A stretch of 64,000 nucleotides of DNA from Orientallactaga sibirica. Taxonomy: Eukaryota; Chordata; Mammalia; Rodentia; Dipodidae. The notes below the pieces were generated by a model. It saw only the letters and a list, made by a program, of their open reading frames with translations, did no database searches and was not told the origin of the DNA. This document shows, piece after piece, positions 60,101-64,000 of this stretch. The stretch lies in contig JAEOAD010000026.1 of the NCBI GenBank assembly GCA_036365145.1, forward strand, positions 3,105,501 through 3,169,500. The letters are read 5' to 3'. Within the stretch, counting starts at the first letter, position 1. Each line of letters opens with the position of its first letter. Position numbers and translations under genes: made by a program.

Positions 60101-61357
60101 CAGGGCCTCCAGCCATGGCAAATGAACCCCACATGCATGCACCCCCTTGTGTATCTGGCTACCATGGGTCCTGGGAATCGAACCTGGGTCCTTTGGCTTT
60201 GCAGGCAAACGCCTTAACCGCTAAGCCATCCTTCCAGCCCCTCATTGACTTGTGTCCCCATGCACTCCGCTGTCCCTGTGCCTCCACAGGAAGGGAAGCA
60301 CAGTGTCCGTGGAGAACGCACCGTTTTCTACATGCCGCACTGTGGGACGGCCCTCTACAACAACCTGCTGTGGAGCAACTGGTCCGTGGACGGCCTTTCC
60401 AGAATACTCATCATCGGGAACAGCTTCCGAGGTCTCGAGGAAAGGTCAGCCTGAGCCCGGCATGTATGGAAAGCCCACACAGGTGACCTGCACAGCAGTT
60501 CCACATGCAGACTGTCCCAGGAGCCAGTCATCCCCTTGTCCAGCCAGATGCAAGCTAAGGAGGCACAGCAATGCAGAAATATCTTGAGCAGCTATGCCAT
60601 CCCTGCCAGCCTATCTGTGCTTGGGTGTCAGGGCTTGCTTGCTTCGTGACAAGCACAATTGCGGGGGTGTCCCTACAGTTTAGCCACGCTAAATGTTCCC
60701 TTTTCTTTCTCAATTTAGGTCATATGTCATAAATTGAGTAAAATCCTCTACACCCCCCCTTTTTTTTTTTAAATTTTTAGGTTACTGACAAGGATTCTGC
60801 AGAAGAGTTACCCCTACATTGCACAGGTACCAATCTCAGTAGAGGGGTTGGGGTGGAGTATGGTGTAAAGCCACCATTGTTCCTTCACCATGACAAAGTG
60901 TCCCTTGGTAAGTAGCAGAGGAAACTCATGAGGGTCAGAGAACACAGGACAGTCACAATGCTGTCCTCTGGGGCCTGTGCCTCTGTGTCCACCAGGCCCA
61001 CTGCTTCTAGGGGCTTCCAATCCACTGTACAAAAGGACTCAAGTGAAACCCCTAGTCCTCATTTGTCTGAAGGCTGAGAGGTGGCAGCTGCACAGAAAGG
61101 CAAGCCAGACTAGACTCATTCTTTCTCTGTCCCTTTCTGCTCAGATTCAGGGAGGCCTGGAGGAGCTTGCCCTGCCTGAGACTCCACAGTACACAGACAT
61201 CTTTAATGACACTTCTGTTCACTGGTTCCCCACTACAAAGCTGGAGGGACTCCCAGGGGACCTGTGGGCATTTCCAGAAGAGCCTGCTTATCAGGACTGT
61301 GAGGACCTAGAGATCATCAGGAAGCAGGCAACAAGCCTTCCAGACTGCTCACAGTGA
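55135..61357 (+). CDS. SRRD: SRRD, SRR1 domain-containing protein; seven coding exons
   Basis: The protein is homologous to plant SRR1; roles in circadian regulation and heme biosynthesis have been proposed, but the molecular function is unknown. Seven exons (55135-55298, 57867-57907, 59118-59355, 59434-59532, 60290-60444, 60781-60826, 61145-61357) reproduce the human SRRD protein from MAAS to the acidic C-terminus ([14 protein letters not shown]). Family landmarks include [19 protein letters not shown]-like [25 protein letters not shown] and [12 protein letters not shown]. Exon lengths sum to 956; 957 would give 318 residues. The missing base is in exon 3, so the sequence as written stops after 116 residues at TGA 59261-59263. 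A solo LTR sits in intron 1. The stop codon is 187 bp from the TFIP11 stop. Confidence 0.94.
55578..55966 (+). mobile_element. Solo LTR of an endogenous retrovirus
   Basis: 389 bp, TGTTAGAACC to TTCCTCACA, with perfect 5-bp target duplications GTTAT at 55573-55577 and 55967-55971. U3 holds three imperfect repeats around TGTCACTTTCCTGGAATGGC (near 55673, 55709 and 55747). AATAAA is at about 55903. Same strand as SRRD, 280 bp after SRRD exon 1. No viral coding sequence adjoins. Confidence 0.87.
56000..56372 (-). repeat. DIP-like SINE and old B1-like SINE
   Basis: DIP-like 56000-56212; B1-like 56232-56372. Confidence 0.8.
56935..57170 (+). repeat. B1-type SINE with (GAAA)n tail
   Basis: The poly(A) tail has become a (GAAA)n array at about 57086-57160. 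Confidence 0.93.
57867..57907 (+). CDS. SRRD: SRRD exon 2
   Basis: 41 bp, acceptor ctcaacag, donor gtgggt. It encodes [13 protein letters not shown], nearly identical to the mammalian SRRD sequence. Confidence 0.93.
58082..58265 (+). repeat. ID-like SINE and a second tRNA-like SINE
   Basis: 58082-58165 has the ID head and GCTTGCCTAGCATGC. 58173-58265 is a related tRNA-like unit ending CAGCACCGGGAAG. Confidence 0.75.
58266..59117. other. SRRD intron 2, unique
   Basis: No exon or repeat recognised. Confidence 0.5.
59118..59355 (+). CDS. SRRD: SRRD exon 3 with a net -1 frameshift
   Basis: Acceptor ctctttcag, donor gtaagc. It opens in frame as [18 protein letters not shown], but [12 protein letters not shown]...[15 protein letters not shown] is in another frame. 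The length is 238, which is 1 short of the phase the neighbours need. The change lies near 59165-59180, in a G/T-rich run. Confidence 0.9.
59434..59532 (+). CDS. SRRD: SRRD exon 4
   Basis: 99 bp, acceptor cccctag, donor gtaggt. It encodes [19 protein letters not shown]...TVLGENE. Confidence 0.95.
60040..60240 (-). repeat. DIP-like SINE
   Basis: Ends GCTAAGCCATCCTTCCAGCC, about 50 bp before SRRD exon 5. Confidence 0.9.
60290..60444 (+). CDS. SRRD: SRRD exon 5
   Basis: 155 bp, acceptor ctccacag. The donor gtcagc is weak but phase-correct. It encodes [20 protein letters not shown]...SFRGLEE. Confidence 0.94.
60781..60826 (+). CDS. SRRD: SRRD exon 6
   Basis: 46 bp, acceptor atttttag, donor gtacca. 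It encodes [15 protein letters not shown]. Confidence 0.94.
61145..61357 (+). CDS. SRRD: SRRD last coding exon with stop
   Basis: Acceptor tctgctcag. It encodes [16 protein letters not shown]...[15 protein letters not shown], ending in TGA at 61355-61357. No AATAAA follows on the plus strand before TFIP11. A TATAAA variant near 61445 is the only nearby candidate signal. Confidence 0.94.
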   Translation: MQGGLEELALPETPQYTDIFNDTSVHWFPTTKLEGLPGDLWAFPEEPAYQDCEDLEIIRKQATSLPDCSQ

Positions 61358-61524
61358 CCCAGCTCTGCTGCTGGACCTGAAGTGCCACCAGATTGCCTCC
61401 TCTGCAGTGGACGCTGTACTGTGCTGGGGACAGTGAGAACTGAGTATAAACAGATATGCTGCTGAAATGGCATCGTGTCAACCCTCCCAAATACAGACAT
61501 TTTTAACAACAATTTAAAGCACTC

Positions 61525-61530
61525 TTTATT
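61525..61530 (-). terminator. TFIP11: TFIP11 polyadenylation signal
   Basis: AATAAA on the minus strand (TTTATT on plus), 15 bp beyond the TFIP11 stop codon, implying a 3' UTR of only about 35-50 nt. Confidence 0.75.
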
Positions 61531-61544
61531 CATAGCATGTTGGT

Positions 61545-61900
61545 CTACTTGGCCATGTCAATGAGGCTCTGTAGGGAAGTGGGCACCCAGGTCTTCTCGC
61601 CCTGCACAAACACCACACCACGGTCGATGTAGATGACGATGCGGCCGAAAGTGTACAGCTGCTTGCCCTCATGCCGCTTGCCAATGACTGGCATGAAGAC
61701 GATGTTATGCTCTTCAGCCTTGGTCTCAATTAGGTCCTTAAAGTTCATGGGCACGGAGCTGGCCGCCACACCGATGCCCCTCTGTGCCATATTCTCGGCC
61801 TCGCGGCGCTCCTGCATGGCCTCGTACTGGAAGTCCTTCCTCCTCTCTGTGTGGGTGAGGTAGGCAATATTCTCCCGAGCCCCGGGCTGCATGTAGGCAC
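61545..61900 (-). CDS. TFIP11: TFIP11 last coding exon with stop
   Basis: Acceptor atctctcag. It encodes [20 protein letters not shown] through to [10 protein letters not shown] and the stop. Confidence 0.97.
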
Positions 61901-64000
61901 CTGAGAGATGGGAGAGATGGGAGGGTGGTGAGGAGAGGCAACCCAAAGTGTGTGCAGCTGACGTGGCCTGGGCTTGGGAATGCCTCTGTGTGGGTGACTC
62001 ACTGAGGACAGCTCTGCTTCAAGGACACAGGACCTAACAGATAACTAGAGGTCTTAGGGTGGGGGAGCTTGAGCATAAGACAACTGCCAAGTGTCACAGA
62101 ATTGGTCTGGGGACTTGTGGCTAATGTCAAAAGGCCAGCACCAGATGAAGTATGGCAAGGTGGGTTCCAGAGCTGGGGACCTGCAGCCAGTCACTCATGC
62201 ACACTGTCTGGTTTGGCCAGGCCTGCACCCCATACTGCCCAACAAAACAGCTTTCAGCCGTACCATGGAGCAGGGCACACTGGTTGCACTTTCATATGCC
62301 CAGAGGCAGGATCAGTATGTGGGGAAACAGACATGGCTGCATAAAGGATGACAGGCTGCAAATACCAGGTTTTGAGGGGTACAAATGGGGAGCAGTCTGC
62401 CCTGACTGTGCAAGAGTTTGTGGGAAAGATGAAGTTGGAAAGGATGTGGGGGTGCAGCAGGCACAGGCCTGCCTCCTTACACACAGCACAGACGAAGGCC
62501 ACTGCAGTCTCAGTGCTGCATGTAAAGGATTTCAAGGATGGACTGAAGGAGAGGAATGCCAATGCCGAGCCCTAAACAACTCTGGGCCTCATGAAGACAC
62601 CTCAGGTGGATGAGGAGTCCAGGTCCATGCTGAGAATTGGCAGTGGTCCCAGCAGCCTTTGCTTTTGAGCACACTGGAGCACTGTGCTAGCTAAGCTCAG
62701 CAGCAGGATGGGAGCACCTTTCAGTTGACTCATTACCTAGGCAGAGACTTCCCTGGACTTTGGCACTGAATGAACAGTGACAAGGACATGCTGCTGAATG
62801 CCACAGCTGAGCTCAGCACCCTTGTGACGAAACAGCAGGTGCCACTACTGCTTTACAGGCACAGTGCATGGGCTCAGGCAGAAGACACTCCCTAAGTGTT
62901 ACACTCTCACCCAGCCAGGAGGCCTCGAGCAGCACACAGGGAACCTGGGCAGGGGTTGTATGGCACTGGGAGGCAGGCAGCCTCCACTCTAGCTACAGGG
63001 AGCCAGCTGCAGAGCGTGTGGGAGCTGATGAGAACCAGCATCCACAGAAGAATAACGCAGGACAGGCAGCGGGGGCCATGTGACTCACCAACATTGGAGG
63101 ACACAGCCCTGTTCATGATGTCGAGGGCCTCGTTGAACTTGTCCTTCACAGATGGGTGTGCCAGTACCTGGTCTGAAAACATGGACTTCCAGCCTAGGTA
63201 CCACTTGGTGATCTCCTCATAATTGGGGCTGTTACTAAGCCAGGAGCACAGCACCTGCCAAAAGCACAAAGAGGAAGCTAAACCCCAGTGGGGGCTCACA
63301 GGAAGTTTCCCAAGGCCACATGTTGTACTCAGTGCCCATCCTCCCAGGTACCCACAAGTGGCTCACAGGAGCTACAGCACCCAGCACCATGGAGTGGACT
63401 CAAGCCAGCCTGTGGCTGTGCCTGCTTGGCCTCTGCATCTCTAGATGGAGTCTAGTTCCCACTCCTGTGAGGAGCTTGACCTCTGCTGTCTCCAGGTGGA
63501 GCTCTCAGTTCCCACCCCTTGAGGAGCTAAAACACGCTTAGGTAGTGGACCAACAACAATGGCCACTCTGACCATGTGTAATGCACCTGCCATCAGCCAC
63601 GCTTCAGCAGGAAATTCAGCCGGTGTCTCACCCCTTCCTCCCCAGACAGCCCCACAACACACAGTGCACCTGCAGCCACTTGGGGAAGAAGTGCTTCTCG
63701 AGGAGCCCCACGAGGCTGGAGACGGAGATCATGCCTTCCCAGTCCATCACCCAATAGAAGGCATCCATGTGCTGCTGGTGCGGGTTGATGACTAACTCGC
63801 CGAGACACATGCCTACAAGAGACGGCCCCAGGACTCAGCCTCCACAGTGGCAAAGCCACAGAAGCCCAAAGTGCCATCACCATCAGATGAGTCTTGGATC
63901 TGTTTTCTAAGGTCAATTTTAAGTTCCTGACATAGCAAGTCTTTAAACATCCCTTATTTTTCACATCCAAAAATGACTCCCTAACAATTCACAACTTCAG
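61545..64000 (-). CDS. TFIP11: TFIP11, 3' part of gene (tuftelin-interacting protein 11)
   Basis: TFIP11 is the metazoan counterpart of yeast Ntr1. It is a nuclear G-patch protein that activates the helicase DHX15 in spliceosome disassembly. The last three coding exons are present (63670-63812, 63089-63254, 61545-61900). They encode the very conserved C-terminal GCFC-type region: [55 protein letters not shown], and the end [15 protein letters not shown]. All three are in frame with no lesions. The N-terminal exons with the G-patch lie right of the window. Confidence 0.97.
61901..63088. other. TFIP11 intron, unique
   Basis: 1.2 kb with no recognised repeat or exon. Confidence 0.55.
63089..63254 (-). 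CDS. TFIP11: TFIP11 penultimate coding exon
   Basis: 166 bp, acceptor ttggcag, donor gtgagt. It encodes [20 protein letters not shown]...MNRAVSSNV. Confidence 0.96.
63670..63812 (-). CDS. TFIP11: TFIP11 exon (third from last)
   Basis: 143 bp, acceptor tcttgtag, donor gtgcac. It encodes [20 protein letters not shown] through to FFPKWLQ. Confidence 0.95.

Overview
The window is rodent nuclear DNA. It contains GT-AG introns, coding exons of four conserved vertebrate genes, and a very high density of two short interspersed families. One is a 7SL-derived B1-type SINE. The other is a tRNA-derived SINE of about 200 bp with a CT-rich 3' part and an AAATAA tail, resembling the DIP/B2-superfamily SINE of jerboas and jumping mice. 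I infer a dipodoid rodent (jerboa-like); the species is not proven by the sequence.

The gene order matches the human 22q12.1 block ASPHD2 (+), HPS4 (-), SRRD (+), TFIP11 (-). (1) Positions 1 to about 10 kb: last intron(s), the last two coding exons and the 3' UTR of ASPHD2. (2) 14.6-52.4 kb: all 13 coding exons of HPS4 on the minus strand, including a 37-bp microexon. (3) 32.9-42.9 kb: inside the 15.3-kb HPS4 intron between coding exons 3 and 4, on the opposite strand, a tandem duplication with a unit of about 5 kb. Each copy carries one long intronless ORF (577 and 671 codons from the first ATG) of the CCDC121-like coiled-coil family, which I read as retrogenes. (4) 54.8-55.3 kb: a GC-rich bidirectional promoter shared by HPS4 and SRRD, with three perfect CRE palindromes and an in-phase 108-bp duplication around the SRRD start codon. 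(5) 55.1-61.4 kb: seven coding exons of SRRD. (6) 61.5-64 kb: the last three coding exons of TFIP11, tail to tail with SRRD.

The most unusual material is the retrogene pair. Stretches that are about 98-99% identical by eye alternate with stretches of roughly 70-75% identity, and the N-terminal half of each protein is a degenerate array of 31-38 residue repeats whose copy number differs between the copies. A second notable point is that the HPS4 and SRRD coding sequences, otherwise splice- and phase-consistent throughout, each show one net -1 frameshift in one exon. Two such lesions in neighbouring conserved genes point first to base-level assembly errors, but real inactivation cannot be excluded from sequence alone.

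Functionally the genes are unrelated: HPS4 is a BLOC-3 subunit for lysosome-related organelles, TFIP11 acts in spliceosome disassembly, ASPHD2 is a putative 2-oxoglutarate oxygenase, SRRD is an SRR1-domain protein of uncertain role, and the CCDC121-like genes encode coiled-coil proteins of unknown function. The rest is intron and intergenic DNA, with SINEs, two solo LTRs with 5-bp target duplications, LINE-1 3' ends, minisatellites and microsatellites.
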